NCBI GenBank assembly: GCA_947683625.1
Contig: CANTUR010000787.1
Span: 620,001 to 684,000, forward strand
Reading direction: 5' to 3'
Length of the DNA: 64,000 bases
Source of the DNA: Mallotus nudiflorus
Taxonomy: Eukaryota; Streptophyta; Magnoliopsida; Malpighiales; Euphorbiaceae
The notes under the pieces are model-generated. The model ran no database searches and was not told the origin of the DNA. It saw nothing but the letters and a program-made list of their open reading frames with translations. Of this stretch, positions 1 through 13,487 are shown one piece after another; within the stretch, counting starts at the first letter, position 1, and the number at the start of each line of letters is the position of its first letter. Made by a program: the position numbers and the translations under genes.

Positions 1-2228
1 TGGAGAGCAAGAAAATAATTGAGAAAATGAATAAATGAAGAGAAAGAAAGGGAAAAAAAATAAAGAAACGGTGGTGGTGAATTGTGACCGTACTGACAAA
101 GGCCAACAAAAAAGAAAGCAAGCAGTCCGTTTGGTACTGCAACCCCAAAAAATTGCTTGTAGTGGTTACGCAAACTCTCTGAATTTTTCAAAAAAAATTA
201 TTTTCATTGGAAAACAGTAAAAAAATATTTTCAAAAAAAAACATAAAGGTCCCACTTTTGCAGGAAAACTGAGAGAGCGATTGGAGGAAGAAGATGGAAA
301 TGGTGAGAAGTTTCCTGTTTCTTGTTTCTTGTTTTTTTTTTTTTAAAAAAAATTCTGGAATCTGTAGAGAAAAGTGAAGTCTATCGCACCAAAAATAAAC
401 AACCAAACCAAATGATAATTATCTTAATTAATTAATTAATTAAAAACCCACCCGAAGAAATATGTCTACATATTCGCCACTAACCCTCTCACACCTCTAC
501 CAACCTACAAAAATCACATTAATTAAGGTAATTATTTCCCTCCACTTTATTTTCAATAATTATCTTTCTCAAAAAATATTTTTTTTTATCTTAATAATAA
601 AAACACATATCTTTATAATAAAAATTAAATAATTTTCATAAAAATATTTATAATGTTTAATGTGCATTCTATGGTTATTTAATTTTTTACAAAATAAAAT
701 ATATTTTTTTAATAATCACCGTTAAATAATAAAATATATTTTTATTCTAATAAAGTAAATTAAAAATAAATAAATAATTATAAAATTTTTCATGTGTTAG
801 TTAAACTTTTATGATATCACTTAAAATTTGGATTTAATTTTTTTACCAATAATATCATCTACTTTACCCTAATTTGTAATAAAAATAATTAAGTAATAGT
901 TATAATACATTTTTTAAAATTATGAAAAAATGTATTATATTCCTTAGTAGTGTGTTTTGTATGGTCTATAAAGGATTTTATGAAAATTTATTTATAATTT
1001 AATTTCTATTTTTTTTTGTCAAATGATGATGATCCCATCAATGAAATGTGTATTATGCACGAAACTAATTCATGCTAGCCAACAAATCCATGTATTTGTT
1101 GATGATTTTAATTTAATAGCCTTTTTATTTTATTTTTTATTATTATTTGTTTCTTCTTTTCATTACCTTAACTCCACCCATTTCTCCTTAAGCAACAAGT
1201 GACAAATGGATGGTTGAAAAGTAATATGAACTTTTAGCTAAAATACAACAAAATAAAAATAAGTATTTGTTTATTTTTTGCATTTACAAAATGATTTTAG
1301 CTAAATTTGTTTGTGCATAATATTTACCATGCCCAAAAATTACTAAGGGGTAAATCTTATGTCAACTGTTTTTGTTTTCTTTATTTAACACTCATATATA
1401 TATATAATCAAACAAAAATAACATGTATCAAAATATGTTGATGATAAATTAATATTTATTTAAAATTTAAATTGAAGTACTGTATAGAATAGATGGTAAA
1501 AAAGTATTATACTTTATATGAGATCTAAATTAGTCTAGATTGTCATGACTATTGGATATATAATTTTTAAAAAAATATTTATCATCAATATATATTTCTT
1601 CACTAATAATTAACAATAACGATTTATCTCTCTTAAAATTTTTAATCATGCAATATTTATTAAAAAATTATATAACATTTATTATGTTTCAAATAAAAAA
1701 TTTTGAATTAAACTCATACTCATACGTTATTATTATTATTATTATTATTGAGATGGCAGCTAATTAATCGGCCATTAACCTAAGAATCATGAGATGATAT
1801 TTAAAAAAAAAAGTGGAATTATTGAAAATAGATAAAATAATAATAATAATAATAAATGAAAAATATTTATGAATATAACGTGAGAATCATGGGAAGATTT
1901 GGGGGGGGGTCGGACGAGGGCCATCAAAGAGAGGAATTTAATAAGAAGCGGGAAAAGAGAGATGAACGTGGGCCCCACTCACTTGTTTGTTGGCGGGTAA
2001 TTTTGGCGGGTAAACAAAACGACGGAGTTTTATCATTATAAAGAAGAAGAAGAAGAAGCAGAAAGGCATTGAAGATGTTGTTTATGGTCCATGATTCCCG
2101 CAATTTCTTAGATAAATAGTGTGGACTGAGATATTAAATTGACTTATTATTTGGAATAATACTGATGGAATAATCCAATAATTAAGTTCATATCAAATTA
2201 AAAATAAAAATATTTGTGGTGCTTATCA
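1..2228. other. AT-rich intergenic DNA, no gene seen
   Basis: This stretch is very AT-rich, with homopolymer runs, a short (ATT)n tract near 1729-1749 and a G run near 1902-1910. The short open frames here have no recognisable domain and no coding-like composition. Nothing further can be supported. Confidence 0.6.
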
Positions 2229-2433
2229 TTTAATTAGTGGTAAAAAATGTAAGTTGTATCTTCACATTTTGCCCTATTTTTATGTTCAACCTTTTTATAT
2301 TTTTACCCAAATTAAAAGTTCTGTTTTGTAAAATAGATCAAATTAAACTTTAATAAATACAATCAAGTCTTTTAATTTTTTAATAAAATTTTTAAAAATA
2401 ATTTTAACAGTTGAATAACAAATAAAATTTTTG

Positions 2434-2509
<76 letters not shown>

Positions 2510-3371
2510 CCTAATTATAAAGTTTCAAACAATTTTAAAATCTACACGATAATTTTTTAAAAAAATTTTAAAAATTTTACAATCAAGTTTTATACATTTC
2601 AAAAATTGGTCAATTTTATTCATTAATATAAATATGAAATTGATAATTGACTCAATTTTAATTCTAATGGTTGAATAAAAAAATTTAAAATTTTATTTAT
2701 CGATTTAAAATTTTAGACCTACACAATAAATTTTAAGTCTATACATTAATTAATGAATAAAAATCTTTATTCAACCATTAAAATCAAATTTTAGGTCAAC
2801 CATCAATTTACTATTTATATTAATGAATACAATTACTTTTTTTTTTTTAATTTATATCACTTAATTGTCAATTTTTAAAAATTAAAAAATTAAAAAACTT
2901 ATTTTGTGGGTTTAAAAACTTTTAAAGCTTTATATATATATAAACTTTTAAGTTTTATAACTTTTTTTTAGCGCAATTGAGTACTATAAAATTTTTAAAA
3001 TAATTTTAATGGTTAACTAATAAATAAAATTGATAAAAAAATTTAACATATATATTATTTAATATATATTGAAAAATTTATATAAATTTTTTAACCATTG
3101 AAATTAATTTTAAAAATTTATAGTACTCAATATATATTAAAAAATTTTATCAATTTTTATTTGTTAGTTAATCATAAAAATACTTTTAAAAATTTATAGT
3201 ACTCAATTGCACTAAAAAAAATTATAAAACTTAATTATATTCATTAAAGTCTAATTTGATCGATTTTTATAAATAAAAAGTTCCAATATAACTAAAAAAT
3301 GAATAAGTACACCGTAAAATTAGAACAAAACGTGAGAATGGAATTTGCACTTTCAACTTTTAATTAGTGGT
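2229..3371. mobile_element. Inverted-repeat (foldback/MITE-like) element with flanking direct repeats
   Basis: Two nested levels of inverted repeat are visible. The outer arms lie near 2255-2390 and 3230-3340: the segment around 2335-2372 reads as the reverse complement of 3236-3270 with few mismatches. An inner palindrome runs from about 2965 to 3225, with arms that both carry the GAGTACTATAAA motif. The whole is bracketed by a 13-bp direct repeat TTTAATTAGTGGT at 2229-2241 and 3359-3371, which looks like a target duplication. There is no transposase. The element could be a non-autonomous Mutator-like or foldback transposon; the superfamily is not determined. Confidence 0.55.
2436..2508. repeat. 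(AT)n microsatellite
   Basis: An uninterrupted AT dinucleotide run of about 73 bp lies in the left part of the inverted-repeat element. Confidence 0.95.
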
Positions 3372-6300
3372 GAATGATGACCATTACCTAGTATTATAAT
3401 ATATCAAAAAATACATTTTTTAGTTGGTTAAAATGGTTTATCTTCTCATCATAAGGATGAATAGTAAGAGTTGGAACTCTATTATTCTCATCTACATGTA
3501 CTTTTTGTTACTTAACTTATTCATTGAAAATATCAAAATGCATTTTCAAATAATAAAAAAGTATACAATTAGATAAAATTAAAATTCGAAATCTACTAGC
3601 ACTATACATTGATTTGCAAATAGATGGGTCTCCAATCAGAATATGTTTAATATTTTTTTTATTTGTTGAATTGGAAAGAAGATAAGGATGAATTTTATAA
3701 GTGTTTTAAAGAAAATTATACCATTACATTAACATTAAAAAATAGTTAGTTTGCTAAACTTTAAAAATAGTTTGGTTTGAAAGAAAAAAAAAAAAAAAAC
3801 TCTATAAACAGTTTTATATGCTAGGGCTAGATTGCTAATTACTTAATCTGCTTAATCAAACCAGTTCTAAAGTTTCCTTCAAAAAATGGGTTCTTAAATT
3901 AGTTAAGCCATTTACATATTTATTCCTCCTCTTTTTCTAGTAGTAATATAAATTTTTTTTTACATAATAATTACTATAATAATCAATACTATATTATTGT
4001 TGTTATTGTTATTATTAAAATAGCTTCACAACCCAACTTGTCAATGCTACCTAAATTAATTTTAGATATACTAACAAGTTCAATTTCAATTGTTGAAATT
4101 TAACAATGAGTTCATGAATATCTTATGTTGCCTAATTAGTAATTATGCTGCGAATGGTTGAGTTTATAAGTGGTTTAGTTTTTTTTTTTTTTTTTTTATA
4201 GAAGGTAATGTAACCTAAATACAATAAGAGACATTCATTTCTTTTAAATTAACGATGATTGAAATCGAATTCTACACTTCAAAATATTTTTATAAAATTG
4301 TTACTATTTGACTACTTTTTTACAACAGTAGTTAAGCTCACTTTAAGATACTAATAGATTAAAGGCTTGAACTTATTTCTTCCCTTTTTTAGCTCATATA
4401 TATATATATATATAATTTTTATTTATCGTTTACATACTGCTATTTTATGATAAATACCAAATGTAATACTGTCTAAGTAGGTCAAAATCTCCCTATATAA
4501 ACGTACATATATAGATACAGTTTTAGTCGTGTGTATATATATTAGTGATGGTAACAATTTATTGAGGCCAAAAATTTTTCAAAAAAATTTCAAATGTTTG
4601 AATAAATAGAATTTGAAGGTATCCATTTGAATATAAGTTATCTAATAAATATATTTGCAATTAAAAATATATATATTATATTGTTTCATAAATGTATTAA
4701 TTAACTTATTATATCATTTAATAAACATTCACACTAATATTAAAAAAATTCGTCCAATAAAAAATAATAGGAATTTTGACCATATTTATTTATTTTGTTG
4801 AGAATTTAAATAAAAATATGAAAAATTATTCAAATAAAAAAAATTGCAATTGTAACACTACTTCACTATGGGTATTTGTTAAAAACAGCTTTTACCTTTA
4901 TATCCCAGTCATTATTTATCAAAATTTTCACCATTATCTATTAACGATTTTAGTTACGGTCCTTAAAAAGCAATAACTAACGATCGTTACATAATGTAAT
5001 GGCAGATATATAATTAAAAATTAAAAACCATGTGGGCATATTGATTTTTAAAAAGGAGTACTAAACCAAAACGGTGAAAGCTCCATATTTGTCTAAACAT
5101 AATATAAAGCAATCGATCAAGCTTCTAAAAACGAAAGATTTCTGCTTTCTATATTTAGTTTTTCCCTATTTTTTGAATGTTAGCAATGATATTGTCAAGT
5201 GGGTTTATCTTGCACTCAATTAGTGCATCTCCTTAAAAAGTATATTTTAGATAATAAATAATATTTTAAAAAATCTTTTAATACAAAAAGTAAATAATTT
5301 TATTTAAGTATGACGTACTCTTTATATTTTATTTTTTATTTTATTTTATCCTAAAAATATTTAATATTAATTTTTAAATATTACAGACAGAAAAAGAAAA
5401 AAAATTTAGAAAATAAACGAAGTGAATAAAATATATATAAAAGAGTTGCATTAATCAACATTTTACGATCACTCTTTGTAATAAAAGTTTGTAATAAAGA
5501 GTTTGAATTAAATAAATAGCGAGTTGGATATGAGTATTTTTTAATGTTTGCCTTGGAATACAACAACCACAAAAATTTAAAAAATAATAAAGATTCATAT
5601 GATCTTGTATTTGAAAACATGATATTGCCAAGTGGCCATTGTTCAAAATTGATCAAGCTTGATGTGATTAAAACTACAACTCTTATATAAAATTGATCAA
5701 TTTAACTAAAAAATGAATAAATTATTCTAGAAATATATATAAAATGCCATCATATTTGATTAAGAATTCTTTTTTCTACGCAAAAATAAAAACATCAAGG
5801 TGTGAATTGGTTTAAATTTCTTCCAAATTAACAACATTCTAAAGCCACCAAAGAAGGTCCTAATGAAAGTTCAAGCATTGACATACATTGCATCTATTTT
5901 CTAGAGTTTTTTTTTCTATGATATTACCTTAGGCTTATTAATGGATGTCTCCATCGATGGGTTTCGGGTTTTGTGGGGTTTCATATTCCAACTTTTTTTT
6001 TTTTATTGGCAATAGATAAACTTTTATTAATAGAAATAAAAAGTGTAAAAAAAAGTAATTTAAGATAAGATAGAGAAAAAAAAAAAAAGGTAAACTGATA
6101 TTAAAATTTGTTAAACAATTAAAGCTCATTCTTTTTATTTGTCTCTGAAGAAGAAATATAGATAAATTGTGATAAATTTTTTACTTGAGAGGGTATCATT
6201 TAACTTTTTGCAAAATATCACTTCTTTGTTTTGATAATGTAGAAATTTTTCATATTTTAATTTTTTTCAAATGTAATTTCTATGGTGCGTGTGGAATTAT

Positions 6301-6375
6301 CGTTCATGCACTACTGTGTAATTTTTATTTATTAATACAAATAAAAACTCATAAAAAGTACAAAACATATTTATA

Positions 6376-6422
<47 letters not shown>

Positions 6423-7261
6423 AAGATGAGAGCAAAAGCACTTCCTAATAGTAGGGAAGGATTTCGTCTCGAATTCAAACAAGTTCTTATTCTTCTCCTG
6501 TTAAGATACTTCTAATTAAAACTTGATTAAGAGATCAACTGATTCTAAACAACTCTTTATTTTAACTTTGAACTTCAATCATAGTTAAAGGTTTTAAATG
6601 TTAAAAAGCATAGCATCATTTCATTTTCACCACTAAATTAAACCATCAAATATAAAATTTAATTGATAACAGAAATAACTAAAATATATGTAAATCTTTA
6701 ATAAATAAAGAGTAAAAAAGTCATTGATTGATGGATACAAAAATCTTCAATTGAAAGAGTTGTGAACAAAGCAAAGCAATGTAGCTGAGGCACATAACAC
6801 GTTATTTGCTGGCACAAATTCTTTGAATTGAATTAGCTTTTTAGAACATAAATTGATACATACATATAATATTCAATTCAACGGTCCAAAAACTCTTTCA
6901 TATCTATATATATATATGTATTCTCTTGAGGGAGCTATCCACAAATATTGGCTTCCATCACTTCATTGTCAAAGAAAGTTTGTTCTTTTTTATTTTTGTT
7001 TTCTTCTCTTATTTTTTATCCGTTTGGTAAAGGAAAGGTATTAATTCTTCTTTAGTCATAATTAATTATGCATATATAGACATTTTTTTATTCTAATTAA
7101 TAATAAAAAGTCTATATTATTATAAAATTCAAATTAAAAACTGCCATGAATTTACCCATATCTTTATTTAGTTGTTTGTTTCCCTAGTAAATTTGTGAAA
7201 ATTTTAACACTTTAAACACAAAGGAGAAATTATTTTAAGGATTGTAACTGAAATGTTTTGC
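3372..7261. other. AT-rich intergenic DNA, no gene seen
   Basis: No frame in this stretch resembles a known protein. It contains poly-T and poly-A runs and a 40-bp (AT)n tract at 6380-6419. No transposon termini could be fixed. Confidence 0.55.
6380..6419. repeat. (AT)n microsatellite
   Basis: This is a pure TA dinucleotide run. Confidence 0.95.
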
Positions 7262-7772
7262 GCTATGGTATGGTTTTTTTTTTTTGAGAAAAAATAAAAT
7301 TTTCATTTATTGAAGATTAATAATACATCTTTGATGAATATATATAATATGAACAAAATACAATCAAGAAGTATTGAAAAAATTTTCACTGAAGATATCA
7401 AATCGTTCGTCCCTATTCTTTAATCGCGTTAACAGAGTTATTTTAATTTATAACTCGACGATTTGTTCAATAATTTTTATACTACATTTCATGACATTCA
7501 TTAATTATAAATCGACTCTTTGATCTTTCATTGAGTCTGATTGTAAAAATACTAACAAAAGTTTCATAATAGAGATAACTATAAACTCCATAAATGATAA
7601 CTATCAAAACCCCATAAAGAATTTAATAACTTCACGAATAAATAACCACAAAACAAAAATAAAACAACAAAATAAAATAAACAGATTAAAGATCTGTATT
7701 TATTAGATGAAAAATAAAATAGAATAGAGAAACAATAAGAGAACATCACTGATCTAAAAGATGATTGGTGAT

Positions 7773-7980
7773 TGTAAAATAAAATTCAGAGAAAATTAAA
7801 AAGAAATATTTTTTCATATGTTTCAAAGAAGGGTTACAACCCTTATATATACACATAGGAATCCTAATCACATCTTAACTAGGAATTAAATAATATCCTA
7901 AATAAAACAAAGACTTTATTCCTAATTATATACAAATATTTACTTCCTAATATATACAAAAAATATTTACTTTCTCAACA
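7773..7980 (-). repeat. Copia 3' LTR
   Basis: This 208-bp LTR reads TG...CA on the plus strand and is directly repeated at 12292-12506. The purine-rich tract abuts it at 7981-7998 (minus strand). Confidence 0.92.
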
Positions 7981-8289
7981 CTCACCCTCAAGTTGGTGAA
8001 TGTATGTCAATCAATCCCAACTTGCCAAGTGAGTTGTAGAACAATTTTTTGGATACAGTTTTTGTGAGGATGTCAGTTAGTTGAGTTTAAGAAAAAACAA
8101 ATAGAAGATCAATTGTTCCTTGGTTCAAATGATCTTTTATGAAATGTCTGTCAACCTCTACGTGTTTAGTTCGATCATGTTGAACCGGATTGTTTGCAAT
8201 TGCTATGGCTACCTTATTATTACAATGTAGCAACCTAGGCTTTGGATGTTTTAGTCCCAGATCCTGAATAATTCACCTTATCCAGAACA

Positions 8290-8480
8290 ATTCACATACT
8301 TCATAAGCCATTCCTCTAAGCTCAACTTCAGCACTTGACATTGTTATAACTTTCTGTTTTTTGCAAGCGACTAAATTCTTTTCAACAAATGTAAAGTACT
8401 TGAATGTTGATTTTTTATCAGTCCGATCTTCGGGCCAATCAGCATCAGTATAGCCAATAATTCATAATCCTTATTTCTCC
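8290..8480 (-). pseudogene. Copia RNase H fragment
   Basis: The minus strand encodes GYTDADWPEDRTDKKS and, downstream, SSAEVELRGMAYEVCEL. These are the two hallmark blocks of the copia RNase H domain. They lie between RT and the 3' LTR, as expected. Confidence 0.85.
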
Positions 8481-8879
8481 TAAACAATAAACCTTTGCTC
8501 ATAAAAGACTTTAGATATCTTAATACTCAGTATATGATATCCATATGTTCTTTACTTAGAGATTGCATGAATTAACTTACAACACTTACTGCATAAGCAA
8601 TGTTTGACCGAGTATAAGATAAGTAAATCAAACTTCCCACCAGCCTTTTTATATTGATCTTTATTAGTTGGGACTTGACCTCTTAGGACTGAAAGTCCAT
8701 GGTTGACTTCAATTGGAGCCTTAACTGGCTTACAATCAAGTATGCCTGTCTTTATCAAAAGGTCCATTACATACTTTTGGTGGTAGAGGGAAATCCTTGA
8801 GCTAATTTTACGATTTTAATTCCTAAAAAATAGTTCAAGTTACCCAAATCCTTAAGTTTAATCTTGGATGCTAACTATC

Positions 8880-9470
8880 TTTGCAAGATTGTTGTCTCAC
8901 TCGGATCATTCCTAGTAACCACCATATCATCAATGTATACAATCAAAGCGGTGACTTTACCTAACTTTTGTTTGATGAATAGTATATGACCAATATCATT
9001 TTACTTATATTTGAGCTTTCTCATGAAAGTTGAGAGTCATCCAAACTATGCTTGAGGCAATTGCTTGAGTCCATACAATGCCCTTTTTAGTTTGCATGCT
9101 CGGTTAGTACATCTAGTTTCGGGCGATGGATCCACATACACTTCTTTATCTATGGTTCCATTCAAAAATGCATTCTTCATATTAAATTGTCGTAGTGGCC
9201 AGTCCAGGTTGGTAGCTAAGAAAATAAGAACTCGAATGATGTTCCTTTTACTACTGGGGCAAATGTATCTTCATAGTCAATTTCATACTTCTTAATATAT
9301 CCCTTTGCTACCAACCAAGCTTTATATCGATTTATACTTCCATCTAAATTGAGTTTGATAGTGAATATCCTCCTGCACCCCACTATTTTCTTTCCTTTAA
9401 GGAGAGGAACAAGATTCCATGTGCAATTCTTTTGTAATGTCTCAATTTCATCATTCATGGCTTCTTCTAA
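8880..9470 (-). pseudogene. Copia reverse transcriptase fragment
   Basis: Residues from 9458 down to 9216 on the minus strand read as the copia RT N-terminal block (TWNLVPL, then KARLVAKGY-like KAWLVAKGY and DYEDTFAPV). The catalytic box is at 8921-8940 as YIDDMVV. The intervening frame is interrupted, so the gene is dead. Confidence 0.9.
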
Positions 9471-9999
9471 TCCGAATCATCTAAAGCCTCATGTACATTA
9501 CTCAAAATAGATACAGTAGATAATTGATTTACAATAAATACATATGAGTTAAATAAACATTTGGTTGATATGAAGTTGCTGATAGGATATTTAGCTTTAG
9601 TATGAAGGTCTGGATCATTTTTTTCAGAACCCTTTATTAATTCTAGTAGGATAACGAGGCTCGATATTAGGAGTTACTAAGGGAGACGAGTTTACCTTTT
9701 TATGCACATCCACATTCGGAGTTTCTTCAGCTTCTGGTGTGGGTTGGGAAGATGTACTATCTTGATTCCTTGGATTATCTTCAATTATCTATTTAGGTGA
9801 GATGCTCAAACTCCAAACATTAAATGTCTATAAGATGCTTAGAACACTCGGGAGACTTAGAATATCTAAGATAATTGGATTTGAAACATTCAGAACACTT
9901 AGATTATTATCTTTAATTTTAAAGAGGTTTAGATTTTTCTCCCCCTAAATAGAGCACTAGGAGTGAGAGAAGAAATGAGTGTTTTCATAGAATCGAACA

Positions 10000-10980
10000 T
10001 CCTGAGTTACATACATCTTCTTTGCATTTAGATCATAACACCAATATCCCTTTTATAGATCTACATAGCCAACAAAGATACACCGGATAGCTCAAGGATC
10101 TAATTTTTCTAGTGTATGATGAACATATGTTGAGCATCCAAAGACTCAGGGCTCTAGATTATTGAGAGGTAGAGATATAATAAGTTTCTGAAGAGACATT
10201 TTAAAATTGAGTACTCTTGATGGTGTCCGGTTTATAAGATATGCAATGGATCAAATAGTCTCTCCCCAGTATTCTTGAGGAACATTCATGTTAAATAATG
10301 ATGCTCGGATGACTTCTAATAACTGTTGGTTCTTTCGTTCGGCTATACCATTATGTTGGGGAGTGCTAGCACAGAATGTTTGGTGGTGAATCCCCTACTC
10401 GCGACAGAAATCATTTAGATTTGAGTTAAGATACTCCCCACCATTGTCAGATTATAAGACTCAGATTTTACTCTAGTATTACGTAACAACCATTTTGTAC
10501 AAGTCCCAGAATATGGAGCACACATCTACCTTGTTTGAAAGTAGTGATACTTAGGTCATCCGGGTACATTCATCAATAAATGTTATAAAATATCAAACAC
10601 CATATAGAGTAGGAATCCGAGCAGGTCCCCATACATTAGAATGAGTGGTTATAAATGTAATTAAATTTTTATTATAACTCAATATATAAGAGATTTTGTG
10701 GCTTTTTTCCAATTCATAAATATCATACTTGAATTCCGAGTCTATAGTATTCAAAAATAATTTTGGTTTTATTTGTCTAAGATAATAGAAAGAAAGATGT
10801 CCAAGACAACGATGCCATAAGATTACTTGGTCTTTGGTCGAGTAACTTCTACCAATCCTATTGACTTAACTTGACTTTTGACTTGAACCATCATGCAACT
10901 TAAAATAGTATAACTTTCCATACTTAACACCAGAGCCAGTAATCTGGTGCATTGCAATGTCTTGAAATACATAATAATTA
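10000..10980 (-). pseudogene. Copia integrase fragment
   Basis: The minus strand near 10320-10450 encodes DNGGEY, a following in-frame TAG, then STPQHNGIAERKN. The first motif carries the second catalytic Asp and the last carries the catalytic Glu of the DDE triad at the expected spacing. The in-frame stop and further breaks show that this is a pseudogene. Confidence 0.85.
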
Positions 10981-11349
10981 GGCCAAATTTTGATTATGCA
11001 ATTCAAGGTTTTAGTGATTTGGCCAACAGATAGTAGATTGTAAGAAAGAGATAGAACAATAAGAATAGTATCTAGATTAAGAGAGTTGAAGTTAGATACT
11101 GATCCTTCATGAGTGACCGGTGTTATGCCTTATTAGCAGTTAGAATATTTTGTTGGGTTGATGGTTGGATAGATGTAAGATAGTAAATGGAGTTTGTTAT
11201 ATGATCAGTAGCACTTATATCAATAATCCATGCATTATTTCGGGTAAGATTTATCATACTTAATGTTACATTAAGATCACCACTTGATTTAGTACCACTA
11301 GAGGTGACAATTACAGCCTTTCCAAGCTTCTTACGAGGCTTTCTATTGA

Positions 11350-11560
11350 AATCGCATCATTCCGGATATCCCATAATTTTATAGCACTGTTCCTGGGAGT
11401 ATCCAACTTTACCACAGTGAGTACAGGTGTATGTGATGGACTTACTCGGTATTTTCCCTTTGAATTGGGAACGAGTCTGAGCTGCTACAAGTACAGCATT
11501 ATCCGGCAGTATCTTTGGCTCTTCTATTGTATGGCACTGATTGTGATCCCTCCACACATA
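11350..11560 (-). pseudogene. Copia gag zinc-knuckle fragment
   Basis: The minus-strand frame contains CTHCGKVGYSQEQC followed by YKIMGYPE. This is the retroviral-type CX2CX4HX4C knuckle of copia Gag, with the zinc-ligand histidine replaced by tyrosine. Upstream Gag sequence continues towards 12200 but is broken by stops. Confidence 0.85.
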
Positions 11561-12279
11561 TGCATAACTAGACTCAAGATCAAGAGGTGGATCCTTTTGG
11601 AGTATTTCACTCCAAGCATTATTAAATTCTGAATTAAGTCCGATTAGAAAAATATGTGTTCGAAGCTAGGTAATATATTTGTGGAGTGATACTACTCCAT
11701 TAACATCTTCCCCTTGTGCACATATTCGGACATTAATTTCCTGAAATATTCCAACCAATTCATTATAATATGCAGATAATGACTTACCATTCTGATATGT
11801 TGTGAATAATTTCTAGTTTAATTCAAACAACTAAGTTTTATCAGATCCATCATAGAAGGTTTTTGAGACAACATCCCATATCTCCTTTGTTGTTGGAAGA
11901 CGGATGAATCTCTGCAATAATGTTGGACTCATGAAATTAATCAGTCAACTTTTGACTCGATTATTATAAATAAGTCAGGTTTCCAAAGTTTTATCTCTTG
12001 TTGGTGGCTTTGGCATAGTACCATTAAGAAAGTCAGATTTATTTTTGGCTCCAATTCGCATCTCCATAAGTTGTGACCATAGAGTATAGTTCGTATAATT
12101 AAGAATAATTCCTGTAGGAAAGAGAGTTATCTTGAAGGGTTTGAAAAAAATTGAGTGTTCTATGAGATATAATGAATGTATATTTAGTGGTCATGATTTT
12201 GAAGATTTAAAAGATTCAAAAGATAAAAGAAAAAATATGATTTCAAGAATTTAATAAAAAATTCAATTTCAATGGGTAT

Positions 12280-12291
12280 GCTTTGATACCA
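12280..12291 (-). promoter_or_regulatory. Primer-binding site (initiator tRNA-Met)
   Basis: The minus strand reads TGGTATCAAAGC immediately downstream of the 5' LTR. This matches the 3' end of plant initiator tRNA-Met, the primer used by most plant copia elements, apart from one base. Confidence 0.9.
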
Positions 12292-12506
12292 TGAAAATAA
12301 AATTCAGAGAAAAAAAAGAAAATTTAAGGGAAATATTTTTTTATATATTTTAAAGAAGGGTTACAACCTTTATATATATACATAGGAATCCTAATCATAT
12401 TCTAATTGGAAATAGAATAATATCCTAAATAAAACAAAGACTTTATTTCTAATTGTATACAAATATTTATTTTCTAATATATATATAAATGTTTATTTCC
12501 TTAATA
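12292..12506 (-). repeat. Copia 5' LTR
   Basis: This is a 215-bp copy of the LTR at 7773-7980. Its outer terminus reads TA instead of CA on the plus strand, so one terminal base has mutated. The shared segments include a GGGTTACAACC palindrome-like box and the sequence AAACAAAGACTTTATT. Confidence 0.92.
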
Positions 12507-13289
12507 GTGATAGCTAAATATAAAAGTATTTGATAAAAAAATCTAAAGAAAAAAGAGAGAAAAACGGTTAGGGTTAGAGAGAAAAGTACCTTTTTATGCT
12601 ATAGTATGGTTGAATTCAATGACTACACTTTTTTTTTTGAAGGAATGTTTATGCTTTTTTTCTCCGCTTTAAATCATTGGTAATTAGAATTAATTAAATC
12701 AATTTAATCCGAATAGATCATAAGGATGATAATTTTTTAATAACTAATTAAATGCGATTATATATATATAATGCTTTGAATTTCAAAATATCGTTTGAAC
12801 AATAATAGCTCTACAATAGTTATTGGTAACATTTATGCTTTTCAATTACATTACACTAGAAGCTACATTGAAGTATGAGATTTTTGTTTTTATCTAATTG
12901 AAGTGATTAATTTTTCTACCACAAAGGAAAAGAGCAAGAAGACTGAAATTTAAAATTTATACTTCATATTTAGATATTTATACATTTTATTTATTTGAAC
13001 TACTCATGAGGGTATTCTCATTGAATAGTGGGTTTTTTTAATGATTTTTGAAGAGATAATCATTTTTTTCCCCATATATTAGTGTTAACTATTAAGGATA
13101 TAGATCCATTTTTGTGGCTAGCACAAGTCCCTTTGTCCAGCTATACATGTGATGCATCATGCATGTCCTTCCTCTTTGAATGTTTTGATCTTATCAAGAT
13201 TTTTGTTGGAGCTCAAGTACCATATTGATTTTGTCTGTAATTTTTTTTTTTCAGAAAAATTCATAGTAATTTGATTGATCTGATTTGTG

Positions 13290-13291
<2 letters not shown>

Positions 13292-13332
<41 letters not shown>
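13292..13332. repeat. (AT)n microsatellite
   Basis: This is a pure AT run of about 41 bp. Confidence 0.95.
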
Positions 13333-13335
<3 letters not shown>

Positions 13336-13447
13336 ATCAAGATCGGATGAAGATGAAGCTGAACATACATATCTTTATTAGTTATACATATTCAGTGCGC
13401 GGTAGATGCTATTCTTGTAGGAATTGCTTGCTTGTTTCCATGATGCT

Positions 13448-13450
<3 letters not shown>

Positions 13451-13484
<34 letters not shown>
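13451..13484. repeat. (AT)n microsatellite
   Basis: This is a pure AT run of about 34 bp. Confidence 0.95.

Positions 13485-13487
<3 letters not shown>

Larger units (their letters stand above)
7773..12506 (-). mobile_element. Decayed full-length Ty1/copia LTR retrotransposon
   Basis: The element is 4734 bp, on the minus strand. It has two LTRs (7773-7980 and 12292-12506) and a perfect 5-bp target duplication GTGAT at 7768-7772 and 12507-12511. Next to the 5' LTR lies a primer-binding site that matches initiator tRNA-Met. Next to the 3' LTR lies a purine-rich tract of the copia form ACTTGAGGGTGAG. Domains in transcription order are the gag zinc knuckle, integrase, reverse transcriptase and RNase H, which is the copia order (integrase before RT). 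All frames carry stops and frameshifts, so the copy cannot move on its own. The LTRs have diverged by substitutions and small indels, which implies an old insertion. Confidence 0.93.
7262..12611 (-). mobile_element. Non-LTR-type retroposon (about 580 bp) split by a copia element
   Basis: A 14-bp direct repeat, GCTATGGTATGGTT at 7262-7275 and GCTATAGTATGGTT at 12598-12611 (one mismatch), brackets the region. On the plus strand the left copy is followed at once by a T run and then a sequence resembling the A-rich 3' end of a minus-strand retroposon. At the right end the minus strand starts with a pyrimidine-rich sequence. Removing the copia insertion leaves about 583 bp (7276-7772 plus 12512-12597). 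A long, variable-length target duplication and a terminal poly-A are typical of LINE/SINE-type retroposition or a processed transcript. No coding domain was recognised, so the parent is unknown. Confidence 0.6.

Noticed and set aside
1787..2041. Overlapping short open frames on both strands near a G run
   Set aside because: No domain, no splice context and low-complexity composition.
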